From positions 497,707-561,706 of the forward strand of contig NZ_KI912155.1 of assembly GCF_000517125.1 (NCBI RefSeq): a stretch of 64,000 bases of DNA, given 5' to 3'. The stretch's first letter is position 1, and each line of letters starts with the position of its first letter. Below the pieces are notes generated by a model. That model was not told the DNA's origin. It saw only the letters and a program-made list of their open reading frames with translations, and did no database searches. The translations under genes were made by a program, and so were the position numbers. The DNA comes from Arthrobacter sp. MA-N2 (GTDB lineage: Bacteria > Actinomycetota > Actinomycetes > Actinomycetales > Micrococcaceae). Of the stretch, positions 30,531 through 41,425 are shown piece by piece.

Positions 30531-30680
30531 TGAGCGAGCGTCCGTCGAAAACCCACAAAAAATGAGCGAGCGTCGGCTCGACGTGCCGCTGCAACGGCAG
30601 CGCTTAAACGACGGACGCTCACTCACATATAAGTGAGTGAGCGTCCGTCAAAAACGCCGCATAAGTGAGTGAGCGTCCGG
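30531..30680. repeat. Repeat cluster, four or more units, with an inverted pair
   Basis: Units built on TGAGYGAGCGTCCG occur at 30531, 30563 (partial), 30610-30626 (inverted), 30633-30657 and 30665-30680. They fill the convergent spacer between the DUF559 gene and ino1. Confidence 0.9.
30610..30649. terminator. 17-bp perfect hairpin between convergent genes
   Basis: Two repeat units in inverted orientation form a perfect 17-bp stem (arms 30610-30626 and 30633-30649) with a six-base loop. Sited between two convergent stops, it is a plausible bidirectional terminator. U-tracts are weak: AAAAAC on one side, GTTTAA on the other strand. Confidence 0.65.
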
Positions 30681-30688
30681 GACGATGG

Positions 30689-31774
30689 TTAGCGTTCGAC
30701 GTCTCCGCGGATGAAGGCTTCGACCTTTTCGCGGGCGAGATCGTCGTTGAACTGCTCCGGCGGAGACTTCATGAAGTAGCTGGACGCGGAAAGCAGCGGG
30801 CCGCCGATGCCACGGTCCAGGCCGATTTTGGCGGCGCGGATGGCATCGATGATGACACCTGCGGAGTTCGGGGAGTCCCAGACCTCGAGCTTGTACTCAA
30901 GCGAAACCGGGGCATCGCCGAAGTTACGGCCTTCAAGACGGACGAACGCCCACTTGCGGTCATCGAGCCAGGCAACATAATCGGACGGGCCGATGTGGAC
31001 GTCGTCTGCGTGGAGCTTGGCTTCGACGTTGGAGGTCACGGCCCGGGTCTTGGAGATCTTCTTGGACTCCAGGCGGTCGCGCTCCAGCATGTTCTTGAAG
31101 TCCATGTTGCCGCCGACGTTCAGCTGGTACGTGCGGTCCAATGTGACGCCACGGTCTTCGAAGAGCTTGGCCATGACGCGGTGCGTGATGGTGGCGCCGA
31201 TCTGGCTCTTGATGTCGTCACCGACGATCGGCACGCCGGCTGCCGTGAACTTGTCGGCCCATTCCTTGGTGCCGGCAATGAAGACCGGCAACGCGTTGAC
31301 GAAAGCCACACCGGCGTCGATGGCGCACTGCGCGTAGAAGTGCGCGGCTTCCTCGGAGCCAACCGGCAAGTAGCAGACCATGACGTCGGCCTTGGCCTCG
31401 CGCAGCGCGGCCACGATGTCCACAGTCTCCTCCGGGGCCTCGACAATGGTCTCGCGGTAGTACTTGCCCAGGCCGTCCAAGGTGTGGCCACGCTGGACTT
31501 TTACCCCGAGCTCGGGGACATCGGCGATCTTGATGGTGTTGTTTTCACTCGCGCCAATGGCGTCTGCGAGGTCCAGGCCGACCTTCTTGCTATCGACATC
31601 GAAAGCAGCGACGAACTGGACGTCGTTGACGTGGTACTTGCCGAACTCGACGTGCATCAGACCTGGGATCGTGGCCTGGGGGTCGGCATCGCGATAGTAG
31701 TGGACACCTTGGACCAGCGAAGCGGCGCAGTTACCTACACCGACAATGGCGACACGAATCGGATGTGAAGACAC
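30689..31774 (-). CDS. ino1: Inositol-3-phosphate synthase
   Basis: Converts glucose-6-phosphate to inositol phosphate for mycothiol and phosphatidylinositol. The 361-residue protein is of the short actinobacterial/archaeal type: NAD site [16 protein letters not shown] at about 8-23, then [22 protein letters not shown] with the catalytic-type Lys, and [13 protein letters not shown]. The GTG start at 31774 has AAAGGAG upstream. It converges with the DUF559 gene over a repeat-derived hairpin. Its product feeds MshA, encoded 3 kb away. Confidence 0.96.
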   Translation of the reverse strand: MSSHPIRVAIVGVGNCAASLVQGVHYYRDADPQATIPGLMHVEFGKYHVNDVQFVAAFDVDSKKVGLDLADAIGASENNTIKIADVPELGVKVQRGHTLDGLGKYYRETIVEAPEETVDIVAALREAKADVMVCYLPVGSEEAAHFYAQCAIDAGVAFVNALPVFIAGTKEWADKFTAAGVPIVGDDIKSQIGATITHRVMAKLFEDRGVTLDRTYQLNVGGNMDFKNMLERDRLESKKISKTRAVTSNVEAKLHADDVHIGPSDYVAWLDDRKWAFVRLEGRNFGDAPVSLEYKLEVWDSPNSAGVIIDAIRAAKIGLDRGIGGPLLSASSYFMKSPPEQFNDDLAREKVEAFIRGDVER

Positions 31775-31939
31775 GGAACTCCTTTGAGAACTAACCTCAG
31801 GTGCCTGGCGCGTCAGTACATGAGTGTATGACGGCGACTTAAAGGCACAGCGCCATTCGGCGCTCTTTGCATTGTAACCAACACGAACGGGGCCGTCTTT
31901 GTTCCCAGCCGACCCCGCACTTGTGTTAAGTTTCCGAAT

Positions 31940-32977
31940 CTACTTCTGCGCCCACAGATTGATGTCGGATTCGACGGCGAACTCGTCAATGGCGGTCAGT
32001 TCCTCTGACGAGAATTCGAGGTTGTCGATGGCGGACAGCGTGTCCTCCAGCTGCGCGACACTTGACGCACCCACCAAGGCCGAGGTCACGGATGAGCCCT
32101 TGGGCTGTTCGCGCAGGATCCAGGCGATAGCCATCTGCGCGAGGGTCTGCCCGCGTCCTTCGGCGATCGCGTTCAATCCCCGTACCCGGTCCAGCTTTTC
32201 CTCGCTGAGCGCCGATTCGGACAGGAACCGTTCCTTGGCCGCTCGCGAATCTGCCGGGATGCCGTTCAAGTACCGGTTGCTCAGCATCCCCTGCGCCAGC
32301 GGGGAGAAAGCGATGGATCCGGCACCCACCTGGTCAAGAGTTTCGTAGAGGTTCGGCGAGCCATTCTCGGTCCAGCGGTTGAGCATGGAATAGCTGGGCT
32401 GGTGGATGAGCAGCGGCGTGCCCATCTCCTTGAGGATCCGGGCGGCTTCGAGGGTCTGTTCCGGAGTGTAGGAGGAGATACCGGCGTACAGCGCCTTGCC
32501 GGAACGGACGGCATAGTCCAGTGCCCCCATGGTTTCTTCAAGGGGTGTTTCAGGATCCGGCCTGTGGCTGTAGAAGATGTCCACGTAGTCCAGGCCCATG
32601 CGTTGCAGAGACTGGTCCAGGCTGGAGAGGAGGTACTTACGGGAGCCCCATTCCCCGTAGGGGCCGGGCCACATGTAGTAACCGGCCTTGGTGGAAATGA
32701 CGAGTTCATCGCGGTATGGCTTGAAGTCGTCCTTCAGGTGGCGTCCAAAGTTCGTTTCCGCAGAACCGTCCGGCGGACCATAGTTGTTGGCGAGGTCGAA
32801 GTGATTCACCCCAAGGTCGAAGGCACGGCGCAGGATGGCACGCTGCTCCTCGAATCGTTTGTCGTCACCGAAGTTGTGCCACAGTCCCAACGAAATGGCG
32901 GGAAGTTTGAGACCGCTGCGTCCGACGCGGCGGTAGGGCATGGTTTCATAGCGGTTTTCCGCAGCCGAATAAGTCAT
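31940..32977 (-). CDS. Aldo/keto reductase (YghZ-like)
   Basis: A 345-residue AKR of the L-glyceraldehyde-3-phosphate reductase-like group. It starts with the NADPH barrel strand MPYRRVGRSGLKLPAISLGLW. The active-site tetrad is present as Asp/Tyr in HFDLANNYGPPDGSAE, Lys in STKAGYY and His in FYSHRPDPETP. The natural substrate is unknown. The ATG at 32977 is used, with AGGA eight bases upstream; a GTG two codons earlier touches the treZ stop. It is the last gene of the glgX-treY-treZ transcript, six bases after treZ. Confidence 0.9.
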   Translation of the reverse strand: MTYSAAENRYETMPYRRVGRSGLKLPAISLGLWHNFGDDKRFEEQRAILRRAFDLGVNHFDLANNYGPPDGSAETNFGRHLKDDFKPYRDELVISTKAGYYMWPGPYGEWGSRKYLLSSLDQSLQRMGLDYVDIFYSHRPDPETPLEETMGALDYAVRSGKALYAGISSYTPEQTLEAARILKEMGTPLLIHQPSYSMLNRWTENGSPNLYETLDQVGAGSIAFSPLAQGMLSNRYLNGIPADSRAAKERFLSESALSEEKLDRVRGLNAIAEGRGQTLAQMAIAWILREQPKGSSVTSALVGASSVAQLEDTLSAIDNLEFSSEELTAIDEFAVESDINLWAQK

Positions 32978-32982
32978 ATGCA

Positions 32983-34761
32983 CTATCCTGCCACCAGCTC
33001 CCGTGCGGGAAGGCGTACGACGGCGGCGCTCTCCGCCGGGATCGTCAGCGTTCCGTCCCCGACGGCGGCCGAAAGGTCCGTGGCGAGCAAGAGTTCACCG
33101 TCGATCGCCTTCGTCACGGCCCGGTCCCCGAAGTTGCATGCGACCCTCACGGCGCCCCGGCTGAGAACCAGCCAGTGGTCCTCTTCGCTGAAGGCAACGT
33201 GGGTGTCGGTGAATCCGCCGCCGGCGATCTCCGGCGTCGAGCGCCTGAGGTTCGCCAAGGCCCGGTAAAGCTCCAACAGCCGGGCGTGATCGCCGTCGTG
33301 GACTTCCTCCCACTTGAGCTTCGAACGCGTGAAGGTCTCCGGGTCCTGGGGGTTGGGCACCAAGGCCGGGTCCCAGCCCATCCGTTCGAATTCCTTGAGG
33401 CGGCCGTTTGCGGTAGCTTCAGCGAGCCATTCTTCGGGATGCGAGGTGAAGAACTGCCAGGGGGTGGAAGCGCCGAACTCTTCGCCCATGAACAACATCG
33501 GGGTGAACGGAGAGGTCATGGTCAACACGGCGGCCAGTGCGAGCCTGCCGTAGGACAAGCTTGCGCTGAGGCGGTCACCCGCGGCACGGTTACCGATTTG
33601 ATCGTGGTTCTGACTGCACACCACGAGCGCCGCAGGATGCGCCAGACCTGCGCGGATGGGCCGGCCATGATGCCTGCCGCGGAAGCTCGAGTAGCTGCCA
33701 TCGTGGAAATATCCGTGTTCGAGGACTTTGGCCAAGGCGGCCAAAGAATCAAAATCGGCGTAATAGCCGGCGGTCTCACCTGTGAGGTTCACATGGACGG
33801 CGTGGTGGAAGTCGTCGCTCCACTGCCCCTCCAGGCCGTAACCGTTGGTGTCCCTGCGGTAGATCAGGCGCGGGTTGTTGAGGTCTGATTCAGCTATCAA
33901 GGTCTTGGGGATGCCGGTTTCGGCTTCGATGCCGTCCGCAAGCCCGGCAAGGTCCTCCAGGATATGGACGGCCCTTTCGTCACGGAGGGCGTGCACGGCG
34001 TCCAGGCGCAGCCCGTCCACGTGGAAATCGTTCAACCACATGGCGGCATTGTCCAGAATGTATTGGCGGACTTCGTCCGAGCCGGGGCCGTCCAGATTCA
34101 CTGAATCGCCCCAGGTGTTGCCTTCACCGGACTTCAGGTAAGGGCCGAACTTGGGCAGGTAGTTCCCGCTGGGCCCAAGATGGTTGTAGACCACGTCCTG
34201 GATGACGCCAAGTCCGGCACCATGCGCGGCATCAACAAACCGCTGATAAGCCTCCGGTCCCCCGTAGGCTTCGTGGACGGCGAACCACAGGACGCCGTCG
34301 TAGCCCCAGTTGTGGTGGCCGTTGAAGGCGTTGACGGGCAGGAGTTCCACGAAGTCGATTCCCAGCTCAGCCAGGTAATCGAGCTTTTCGGCTGCCGCGT
34401 CCAAGGTGCCCGCCGGTGTGAATGTTCCCAGGTGAAGCTCGTAGATGACGGCGCCGCCAAGCCCGCGCCCGGCCCATTCCGCGTCGTTCCAGGCGTAGGA
34501 CGAGGCGTCGAACGTACGGGACAAGCCATGGACGCTGTTTGGCTGTCTCTGCGATCTCGGATCGGGAAAGGGCCCCTTTCCGTCAACCAGATAACCGTAG
34601 TCAGTCCCGCCCTCCCTGGCTACGCCCGCCGTCCACCAGCCAGTGACGCCGTCGTCGAGCGATCTCATTTCGTGGTGCTGGCCCGCTGCGAGCAGAGTGA
34701 CGGACTCTGCAAACGGGGCCCACACGTCGAATCTTTTCCCCGTGCTGCTCGTCTCAGGCAT
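32983..34761 (-). CDS. treZ: Malto-oligosyltrehalose trehalohydrolase
   Basis: TreZ releases trehalose from maltooligosyl-trehalose made by TreY. The 592-residue GH13 protein has an N-terminal CBM48-like domain, [11 protein letters not shown], the nucleophile strand [14 protein letters not shown], the acid/base Glu in LIAESDLN, and the third acidic residue in [11 protein letters not shown]. The LFMGEEFG segment near the C-terminus is typical. It follows treY by 57 bases on the same strand. Confidence 0.96.
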   Translation of the reverse strand: MPETSSTGKRFDVWAPFAESVTLLAAGQHHEMRSLDDGVTGWWTAGVAREGGTDYGYLVDGKGPFPDPRSQRQPNSVHGLSRTFDASSYAWNDAEWAGRGLGGAVIYELHLGTFTPAGTLDAAAEKLDYLAELGIDFVELLPVNAFNGHHNWGYDGVLWFAVHEAYGGPEAYQRFVDAAHGAGLGVIQDVVYNHLGPSGNYLPKFGPYLKSGEGNTWGDSVNLDGPGSDEVRQYILDNAAMWLNDFHVDGLRLDAVHALRDERAVHILEDLAGLADGIEAETGIPKTLIAESDLNNPRLIYRRDTNGYGLEGQWSDDFHHAVHVNLTGETAGYYADFDSLAALAKVLEHGYFHDGSYSSFRGRHHGRPIRAGLAHPAALVVCSQNHDQIGNRAAGDRLSASLSYGRLALAAVLTMTSPFTPMLFMGEEFGASTPWQFFTSHPEEWLAEATANGRLKEFERMGWDPALVPNPQDPETFTRSKLKWEEVHDGDHARLLELYRALANLRRSTPEIAGGGFTDTHVAFSEEDHWLVLSRGAVRVACNFGDRAVTKAIDGELLLATDLSAAVGDGTLTIPAESAAVVRLPARELVAG

Positions 34762-34818
34762 GGTTCCCCCTCGTCGTCTTGTTCGGACATCGCTTGTCCG
34801 CAGTTGTTAGTGGCTTGG

Positions 34819-37131
34819 CTAGCTGACCGGTATGAGCAGGGCCACCGGGAACCTCGACAGAAGGCGTGCGAGCTGCGTCTCGCCTGCTGGGTAGCTGTTG
34901 CCCGTGAGCGTGTCATGGACCGCGTGTTTCAGCTTGATGGAGGTGTCCTGCCATCCGCCACTGAGCTCAAGCTTCCGCGGGAGCCTGGTGGCTAGAGTGA
35001 TGGCGCCGGAGCCGGCCGCACCACGGTCGAAGGCGATCAGATGTTCGGCCGCGGGCCCGTCGGCATTGACAGGACTGTAACCACCGAAAAGCTCAGGCCG
35101 GTCGCGACGCAGGCGCAGCGCCCGGGAAGTCAGCAGCAGCTTAGCCAGTTCGTCCCGCACCTCAGTTGGGGCACCGGCGTCAAGGGCTGCAAGCGCCGCC
35201 CTGCGCCGTTCGAAATCGACCGGGCGGCGGTTGTCCGGATCGGTGAGCGAACGGTCCCACAACTCAGTCCCTTGGTAGACGTCCGGTACGCCCGGCATGG
35301 TCAGCTGGACAATCTTGGCCGACAACGAGTTGGACGTCCCGTACGGTTCCAAAAGGGCCACGAACCCTTCCAGCGCGGCCGAGGCCTCCGGAACATCGAA
35401 GACTGCGTCGACGGCAGAGGTGAGGCTCGCTTCGAATCCTTCGTCCGGCTCCGTCCAGCTGGTGGAATTGCCGGCCTCGCGTGCCGCCTTGACGACGTAG
35501 CCGTGAAGGCGTTCGCGACTGGCTGGCCAGGCGCCCGTCACGGATTGCCACACGAGGGCTGCGAGGGGTCCGTCGGGAATCGGAGCAAGTTCTTGCATCC
35601 TGTCCACGAATGCTTCCCACTCGGGGATTGCCTCTGAGATAGCGGAGATCCTGGCCCGGGTGTCTTCGCTGCGCTTCGTGTCGTGCGTGGTCAGCGTGGT
35701 CATGGACCGCGGGAGCCGTTCCTGGCGGCGCACCATCCGGTCATGGAATCCAGCCGGGGACAGGGCGAATTCCGTGGGGTCCGCTCCAACCTCGGTCAGC
35801 GTTCCAAGACGCGTGTAGCGGAAGAACGCGGTGTCTTCCACGCCTTTTGCCATTACCATGCCTGAGGTTTGTTGGAACCGGCAGCCCAGTTCACCGGTAG
35901 CGTCGAGCAGCAGCGGAAGCAGCGCATCGAGGACTCTTCCGAGCTCCGGCCTGGCCTGGGCGGAACGCTCAACGGCCTCCACCACGATGTCTTTGCCGAA
36001 CGGTAGGTAGCTTCGGTAGACGGGGAAGGAGGCAATGACCTCGGCCAGCGCATCGGCCACTTCACGGCGGGGAAGCTCCGGCGACTCCGGGACGAGCCGC
36101 GCAAGCCGCAGAATTTCCGAGTGCAGGATGCCGTCGGTGATGCGCCGCTTGGTCCCGTGGATCATGGCCTGGTAATCAGCCGGTGACCGGGTGCCCCGGA
36201 GCCTTGCGTCCAGGGCGTCCAGCGGTGCCTCGGCGTCGGGATCAACGAAAAGGCGGTCGACGTCGGCGAGTGCGTCATAGCCGGTGGTCCCTTCGCAATC
36301 GAAATTCTCCGGAAGTTCCTCCCCCGGCTCCAGGATCTTCTCTATGAGCACATAGGACCCGGCTGTGGTCTCCTTCAGGCGGGCCAAGTATCCGGCCGGG
36401 TCCGCGAGCCCGTCAGGGTGGTCGATCCTCAGCCCGTCCACGAGTCCGTCGCGGAACCAGCGGGAGACCTCGGCGTGGGATTCCTCGAAAACCCAGGGGA
36501 TTTCCACGCGGATCCCGGCCAAAGTGTTGACCGCGAAGAATCGGCGGTAATTCAGTTCGTCGTCGGCCCGCCGCCAGCCGATCAGTTCGTAATGCTGACG
36601 TGCATGGATGTCCCGGGCGGTGTCACCGGGAGCGTAGCTGCCGTCGGCCAGCGGGAACCGGTGGCCGAAGTAGCGCATTTCGCCGTCGACCACTTCCAGT
36701 TTGTCGAGGTCGTCGTCGCTGCCGAGAACCGGGAGCCGTAGCTTTCCGCCGCCGAAGTCCCAATCGACGTCGAATGCTTCCGCGTAACGGGAAGCCTTGC
36801 CTTCTTTGAGGAGCGACCACCACCAGGCGTTTTGCGGAGGCGACGCAACGCCCATGTGGTTGGGAACAATGTCCACCAGGACCCCGAGTCCGGCTTCCCG
36901 TGCCGCCTTGGAGACTGCGGCGAGCCCTTCCGCCCCGCCACGCGAAGCATCAACGGCGGAGGGGTCGGTCACGTCGTAACCGTGGTCCGAGCCTTCCTCC
37001 GCCGTCAGGATGGGCGACAAGTACACCCAGTCGACCCCGAGGTCGCGTAGATAGTCCGTGAGAGCTGCCGCGTCCTGGAGCGTGAACGAGGAACGGATCT
37101 GGAGCCGGTACGTGGAGGCCGGCGTCCTCAT
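34819..37131 (-). CDS. treY: Malto-oligosyltrehalose synthase
   Basis: TreY isomerises the reducing-end linkage of maltodextrins to an alpha,alpha-1,1 bond. The 770-residue GH13 protein opens with the family's [17 protein letters not shown]. It has [32 protein letters not shown], the catalytic Asp in [15 protein letters not shown], the Glu in [14 protein letters not shown], and [14 protein letters not shown]. The ATG start at 37131 overlaps the glgX stop (ATGA). Together with GlgX and TreZ it turns glycogen into trehalose. Confidence 0.97.
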   Translation of the reverse strand: MRTPASTYRLQIRSSFTLQDAAALTDYLRDLGVDWVYLSPILTAEEGSDHGYDVTDPSAVDASRGGAEGLAAVSKAAREAGLGVLVDIVPNHMGVASPPQNAWWWSLLKEGKASRYAEAFDVDWDFGGGKLRLPVLGSDDDLDKLEVVDGEMRYFGHRFPLADGSYAPGDTARDIHARQHYELIGWRRADDELNYRRFFAVNTLAGIRVEIPWVFEESHAEVSRWFRDGLVDGLRIDHPDGLADPAGYLARLKETTAGSYVLIEKILEPGEELPENFDCEGTTGYDALADVDRLFVDPDAEAPLDALDARLRGTRSPADYQAMIHGTKRRITDGILHSEILRLARLVPESPELPRREVADALAEVIASFPVYRSYLPFGKDIVVEAVERSAQARPELGRVLDALLPLLLDATGELGCRFQQTSGMVMAKGVEDTAFFRYTRLGTLTEVGADPTEFALSPAGFHDRMVRRQERLPRSMTTLTTHDTKRSEDTRARISAISEAIPEWEAFVDRMQELAPIPDGPLAALVWQSVTGAWPASRERLHGYVVKAAREAGNSTSWTEPDEGFEASLTSAVDAVFDVPEASAALEGFVALLEPYGTSNSLSAKIVQLTMPGVPDVYQGTELWDRSLTDPDNRRPVDFERRRAALAALDAGAPTEVRDELAKLLLTSRALRLRRDRPELFGGYSPVNADGPAAEHLIAFDRGAAGSGAITLATRLPRKLELSGGWQDTSIKLKHAVHDTLTGNSYPAGETQLARLLSRFPVALLIPVS

Positions 37132-39440
37132 GATTTCCCGTTCTTGGAGACGCGTGGCTTTCTGGGCTTCTTCGGCGCGGCAGGGGGCTTGGCATCGGCG
37201 GCAGTCTTGCTTCCGGAGGCAGGCTCAGTCGGTGCCGGCGTGGCTGGTGCCGTCAAGGAAGCCGTTTCGGGCGTGGTTGTCTGCGACAAGGCGGCCAGGG
37301 ACGCTGCGACGGAGTGGTCCGGGTCCGTGTCCGGCACGCTGTGTGCCCGCAAGACCACGAGCGATTTGGCCCCGACACCGAGGACGGTTTCGGCCAGTAC
37401 GGGTTCGGTGTCCGCTCCGCCGCCAGCGGTATCGATGATGATGTCCCACGCGGGCGCGTATTCGTCCGAGGGAACCTTGAAACCGACTTCATCGTCGTGG
37501 GCGTTGAAGTACAGCAGGAAATTGACGTCCTTGATCCGGCGCCCCTGGTTATCCCGGCCACGGATCCCGTCACCGTTGAGGAACACCCCCACGGAACGAC
37601 CAAAACCGCTGTCCCAGTCCGAGGGCGTCATCGTGGTCCCGTCCACGTCCAGCCACACGATATCCGGAAGCCTCTCGCCTTCCCCCCGAAGCACCGGACG
37701 GCCATCAAAGAACCGGCTCCGCCGGAACGTGGGGTGCTTGGCCCGCAACGCACTGACCGCCGCCGTGAACTCCACCAACGGCTGATCCACGCTCTCCCAA
37801 TTGATCCAGGTCAACTCCGAGTCCTGGCAATAACCATTGTTATTCCCCCGCTGCGACCGGCCCAGCTCATCACCATGCAACAGCATCGGAACACCCTGGG
37901 AAAGCAGCATGGACGCGATGAAGTTCCGCTGCTGACGGGCCCGCAGACCCAGGACCTTGGGATCCTCCGTGGGCCCCTCCACCCCGCAATTCCACGAACG
38001 GTTATGAGACTCCCCGTCATTGTTACCCTCACCGTTGGCCTCGTTGTGCTTCTCGTTATACGAAACAAGATCAGCCAGGGTGAACCCGTCATGGGCCGTG
38101 ACGAAATTGATCGAAGCCACCGGACGCCGCCCGGAATGCTCGTAAAGGTCCGCCGAACCGGTCAACCGCGAGGCGAACTCACCCAGCGTGGACGGCTCGC
38201 CACGCCAGAAATCGCGGACCGTGTCCCGGTACTGGCCGTTCCACTCCGTCCACTGCGGCGGGAAGTTTCCCACCTGGTAGCCGCCCGGACCCACGTCCCA
38301 CGGCTCCGCGATCAACTTCACCTGCGAGACCACCGGATCCTGCTGGATCAATTCAAAGAACGTCGAGAGCTTGTCCACATCATAAAACTCCCGCGCCAAC
38401 GTGGAGGCAAGATCAAAACGGAAACCATCGACATGCATTTCGGTGACCCAATAACGCAGGGAATCCATGAGCAACTGCAGGGAATGCGGGCTGCGCACAT
38501 TCAACGAGTTGCCCGTCCCCGTGTAGTCCATGTAATGCTTGAGATCACCCTCCACCAGCCGGTAATACGCGGAATTATCGATCCCCTTGAACGACAAGGT
38601 AGGCCCCAGATGATTACCCTCGGCCGTGTGGTTATACACCACATCGAGAATGACCTCGATACCCGCCGTATGCAAAGCCCTGACCATCGCCTTGAAGTCC
38701 TGAACCTGCTGGCCCGTATCACCCTTGGAGCTATAACCGTTATGCGGAGCGAAGAACCCGATCGTGTTATACCCCCAGTAATTATTCAACCCCCTGTCCT
38801 GCAGAATGCCGTCGTTCGTGAACTGATGGACCGGCATCAGCTCGATGGCCGTCACCCCCAGCTTCTTCAAATGCGCAACCACCGCCGGATGCGCAACACC
38901 GGCATACGTACCGCGCTGCTCCTCGGGAACCTCCGGGTGGAGCTGGGTCAGGCCCTTCACGTGCGCCTCATAGATCACGGAACGGTGATACGGGATCCGA
39001 AGCTGCTGATCCCCCGCCCAATCAAAAAACGGATTGATCACCACACCCATCATCATGTGGGGCGCGGAATCCTTATCATTCCGGGAATCCGGATCCCCCA
39101 TGTTGTACGAAAAAAGAGCCGGATCCCAATCGATCTGCCGGTGCACCGCCTTGGCATAAGGATCCAGCAGCAGCTTGTTCGGATTGAAACGCTGACCCGC
39201 AGACGGGTCATACACACCATGCACCCGGTACCCGTACTTCTGCCCCGGCTGAACATGCGGAAGATAGCAATGCCACACATAACCATCCACCTCGCTGACG
39301 GTATAGCTGACCTCGCCCCCGTCCTCGTCAAAGAGACACAACTCCACCTTCTCCGCTTTTTCGCTGAACAACGCGAAATTCGTCCCCGTGCCATCGAAAG
39401 TAGCACCCAACGGATACGCGGATCCTGGCCAAACGTCCAT
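37128..39440 (-). CDS. glgX: Glycogen debranching enzyme
   Basis: Hydrolyses alpha-1,6 branches of limit glycogen, giving linear maltodextrins for TreY. The 770-residue protein has an N-terminal CBM48 domain ([18 protein letters not shown]), then the GH13 core with [15 protein letters not shown], the nucleophile in [12 protein letters not shown], the acid/base Glu in LIAEPWDVG, and [16 protein letters not shown]. The last 60 or so residues are a disordered-looking Ala/Pro/Thr then Lys/Pro-rich tail ending [13 protein letters not shown], not part of the usual enzyme. The ATG at 39440 is chosen for its GGAGG site; a longer reading from 39497 is not supported. Confidence 0.96.
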   Translation of the reverse strand: MDVWPGSAYPLGATFDGTGTNFALFSEKAEKVELCLFDEDGGEVSYTVSEVDGYVWHCYLPHVQPGQKYGYRVHGVYDPSAGQRFNPNKLLLDPYAKAVHRQIDWDPALFSYNMGDPDSRNDKDSAPHMMMGVVINPFFDWAGDQQLRIPYHRSVIYEAHVKGLTQLHPEVPEEQRGTYAGVAHPAVVAHLKKLGVTAIELMPVHQFTNDGILQDRGLNNYWGYNTIGFFAPHNGYSSKGDTGQQVQDFKAMVRALHTAGIEVILDVVYNHTAEGNHLGPTLSFKGIDNSAYYRLVEGDLKHYMDYTGTGNSLNVRSPHSLQLLMDSLRYWVTEMHVDGFRFDLASTLAREFYDVDKLSTFFELIQQDPVVSQVKLIAEPWDVGPGGYQVGNFPPQWTEWNGQYRDTVRDFWRGEPSTLGEFASRLTGSADLYEHSGRRPVASINFVTAHDGFTLADLVSYNEKHNEANGEGNNDGESHNRSWNCGVEGPTEDPKVLGLRARQQRNFIASMLLSQGVPMLLHGDELGRSQRGNNNGYCQDSELTWINWESVDQPLVEFTAAVSALRAKHPTFRRSRFFDGRPVLRGEGERLPDIVWLDVDGTTMTPSDWDSGFGRSVGVFLNGDGIRGRDNQGRRIKDVNFLLYFNAHDDEVGFKVPSDEYAPAWDIIIDTAGGGADTEPVLAETVLGVGAKSLVVLRAHSVPDTDPDHSVAASLAALSQTTTPETASLTAPATPAPTEPASGSKTAADAKPPAAPKKPRKPRVSKNGKS

Positions 39441-39514
39441 GTGTCCTCCTTCACGTGCCGGATAACTTCCTGCAAGCCTAGCCACACTATGGGACATTTA
39501 AAGCACATCGGCGA

Positions 39515-41059
39515 TTATCTGGTGCGATGTTCCATGAGAGCTCGGTAGACGCCAGGGACCGCCCGGACGATGTCGGAAGCGGCCAGTGGCCCACCCGCCG
39601 AGGCGGCACTGCCAGCCATTCCATGGATGCTCGCACCGACGGCCGCCACTGCTGCCCAACGTTCCTCGGGCCCGATCCCCTGAGCTGCGAAACGTCCGTC
39701 GTCGTCCATGCCGGACTCCGCATATGTTGCCGCCAAGGCGCCAAGTATCCCGCCGAGCACATCTCCACTGCCTGCAGTGGACATCCACGGGCACCCCTCC
39801 GACTGGCTGAAGACCGCTCCGGAAGGGGAAGCAATCAACGTTGTCGCACCTTTGAGGAGGACCACGGCACCGGTGTGTTCGGCAGCGAGCCTCACGAAAT
39901 GCAAGGTCCGTGATTCCACATCCTCACGCGTCACGCGCACTTCGCCCCGGCCAAGAAGGGCAGCGAGTTCCCCCGCGTGCGGGGTCAGGATCCAGTGCGG
40001 CGGGCAGCGTTCGGGCAGGAGCTCCAGGGCGCCGGCGTCGACGACGGCGGGCTGGCCGGCGTCGGACGCTGCGGCAAGTACGTCCCGGGCACGTTGTAGT
40101 TGCTCGGTCCCGTTCAATCCAGGCCCAAGCAGCCAGGCTTGGACCCGGCCGGGCTCGCCCGGCTCCCAGATCGCTTCAGGGGTCCGCTCCAGGACCTGGC
40201 GTGCAACAGTCTCCGGGCCGAGGTACCGCACCATTCCCGCACCGGCGACGGAGGCCGCCTCGACCGAAAGAGCCGCTGCCCCTGTGTATCGCTCGGAACC
40301 GGCCACAATGCCCAGGACTCCCCTGGTGTATTTGTGGGCCCGGCGTCCGGGGTTCGGCAGCACAGCAGCCACGTCGCGGACAGAGAAGCGGCGAAGGGCA
40401 GGTGGTGGAAGCGAATCCTCCATGCCGATGGGCACCGGGAGGACACGGCCGGCACAGCCCTCGCCAGGATCGGCCATGAGGCCCGCTTTGACTGCCCCGA
40501 ATGCCACGGTGAGCCGCGCCGTCAGCACGGGCCAGTGGACCTCGCCGGTGTCTGCGTCCACTCCGCTAGGGACATCGCAGGCTACAACTACGTTCGGCCT
40601 TAACTCCTGCAAGGCCACAATCAATTCAGCAGCCGGACCGCCAAGGCCGCCGCGGGCGCCGGTGCCAAGGATGGCATCGATGACCACGTCGTCTCCGGCG
40701 ATGAGAACGGCGAGCTCTTCGGCATTATTCTCGTCCAAAACGTGGATACGTCCACCGGCCGCGCCAAAGGCCCCCAGGGCGCCAGGATGGGCAGAACCGG
40801 CGGTGAGCACCGCCGTCGTGCGCATTCCGCGGCGTGCGAGGATTGCCGCGGCGAAAAGACCGTCCCCGCCGTTGTTGCCTTTGCCCGCCAGCACGGTAAC
40901 GCTCGATCCGTAAAGGCGGCGGCCCTCCGAGCGGAGCTCATTTACGACGGCGTTCGCCAGTCCGTGGGCCGCTCGCTGCATGAGAACAGCGCCTTCTCCG
41001 GCATCGAGAAGCGGTTGTTCCGCTGCCCTGATCTGTGTTCCGGTGAAGGCGCTGATCAT
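39515..41059 (-). CDS. nnr: Bifunctional NAD(P)H-hydrate epimerase / ADP-dependent dehydratase
   Basis: Repairs damaged NAD(P)H. The 514-residue protein joins an N-terminal epimerase domain (VLAGKGNNGGDGLFAA, then CDVPSGVDADTG) to a C-terminal ribokinase-like ADP-dependent dehydratase (LTPHAGELAALLG, VLLKGATTLIA, and the catalytic STAGSGDVLGGILGAL). The ATG at 41059 lies 14 bases past the acpS stop with no strong binding site, so it probably depends on acpS translation. The order glmS-acpS-nnr is frequent in actinobacteria. Confidence 0.95.
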   Translation of the reverse strand: MISAFTGTQIRAAEQPLLDAGEGAVLMQRAAHGLANAVVNELRSEGRRLYGSSVTVLAGKGNNGGDGLFAAAILARRGMRTTAVLTAGSAHPGALGAFGAAGGRIHVLDENNAEELAVLIAGDDVVIDAILGTGARGGLGGPAAELIVALQELRPNVVVACDVPSGVDADTGEVHWPVLTARLTVAFGAVKAGLMADPGEGCAGRVLPVPIGMEDSLPPPALRRFSVRDVAAVLPNPGRRAHKYTRGVLGIVAGSERYTGAAALSVEAASVAGAGMVRYLGPETVARQVLERTPEAIWEPGEPGRVQAWLLGPGLNGTEQLQRARDVLAAASDAGQPAVVDAGALELLPERCPPHWILTPHAGELAALLGRGEVRVTREDVESRTLHFVRLAAEHTGAVVLLKGATTLIASPSGAVFSQSEGCPWMSTAGSGDVLGGILGALAATYAESGMDDDGRFAAQGIGPEERWAAVAAVGASIHGMAGSAASAGGPLAASDIVRAVPGVYRALMEHRTR

Positions 41060-41073
41060 GGTTGCTGACGCAG

Positions 41074-41421
41074 CTAAGCTTCGGCGATGACCATGGCAGT
41101 GGCGATTCCGCCGTCGTGGCTCATCGAAACATGCCAGCGTTTCACGCCCTTGGAGTCGGCCACCGCGAGGACGGTGCCCTTGACCTTGATCGTGGGGCCG
41201 TACTGGTCCAAGCCGATCCAGCAGTCCTGCCAGTTCATGCCCGCGGGAGCTCCCAATACCTTGGCCACAGCTTCCTTGGCGGCGAAGCGCGCAGCCAAGG
41301 ACCGCGTGTTGAGCTCGCGTTCCGCGGGAACGAACAAGCGGTCACGGAGGCCCGGGGTCCGCTCGAGCTGGCGCCCGAAGCGCTCAATGTCTACGACGTC
41401 TACGCCTATGCCAACAATCAT
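41074..41421 (-). CDS. acpS: Holo-[acyl-carrier-protein] synthase
   Basis: Transfers phosphopantetheine from CoA to acyl carrier proteins. The 115-residue protein has [14 protein letters not shown] with the Mg-binding Asp at the N-terminus and the second signature [13 protein letters not shown]. The ATG at 41421 is six bases after TAGAAT (41428-41433), a -10-like box that overlaps the glmS stop codon. So besides read-through from glmS it may have its own leaderless promoter. Confidence 0.95.
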   Translation of the reverse strand: MIVGIGVDVVDIERFGRQLERTPGLRDRLFVPAERELNTRSLAARFAAKEAVAKVLGAPAGMNWQDCWIGLDQYGPTIKVKGTVLAVADSKGVKRWHVSMSHDGGIATAMVIAEA

Positions 41422-41425
41422 GCGG

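Noticed and set aside
30531..30680. CRISPR array
   Set aside because: The repeat units are short, irregularly spaced, partly inverted and have no unique spacers of even length; no cas genes are in the window.
31775..31939. A small gene or riboswitch upstream of ino1
   Set aside because: I see no frame with a binding site and no structured leader I can match; it is probably only the ino1 promoter and the end of the reductase transcript.
37314..39548. A 744-codon open frame on the plus strand opposite glgX
   Set aside because: Shadow of glgX; low-complexity composition without domains, while the minus strand encodes a complete debranching enzyme.
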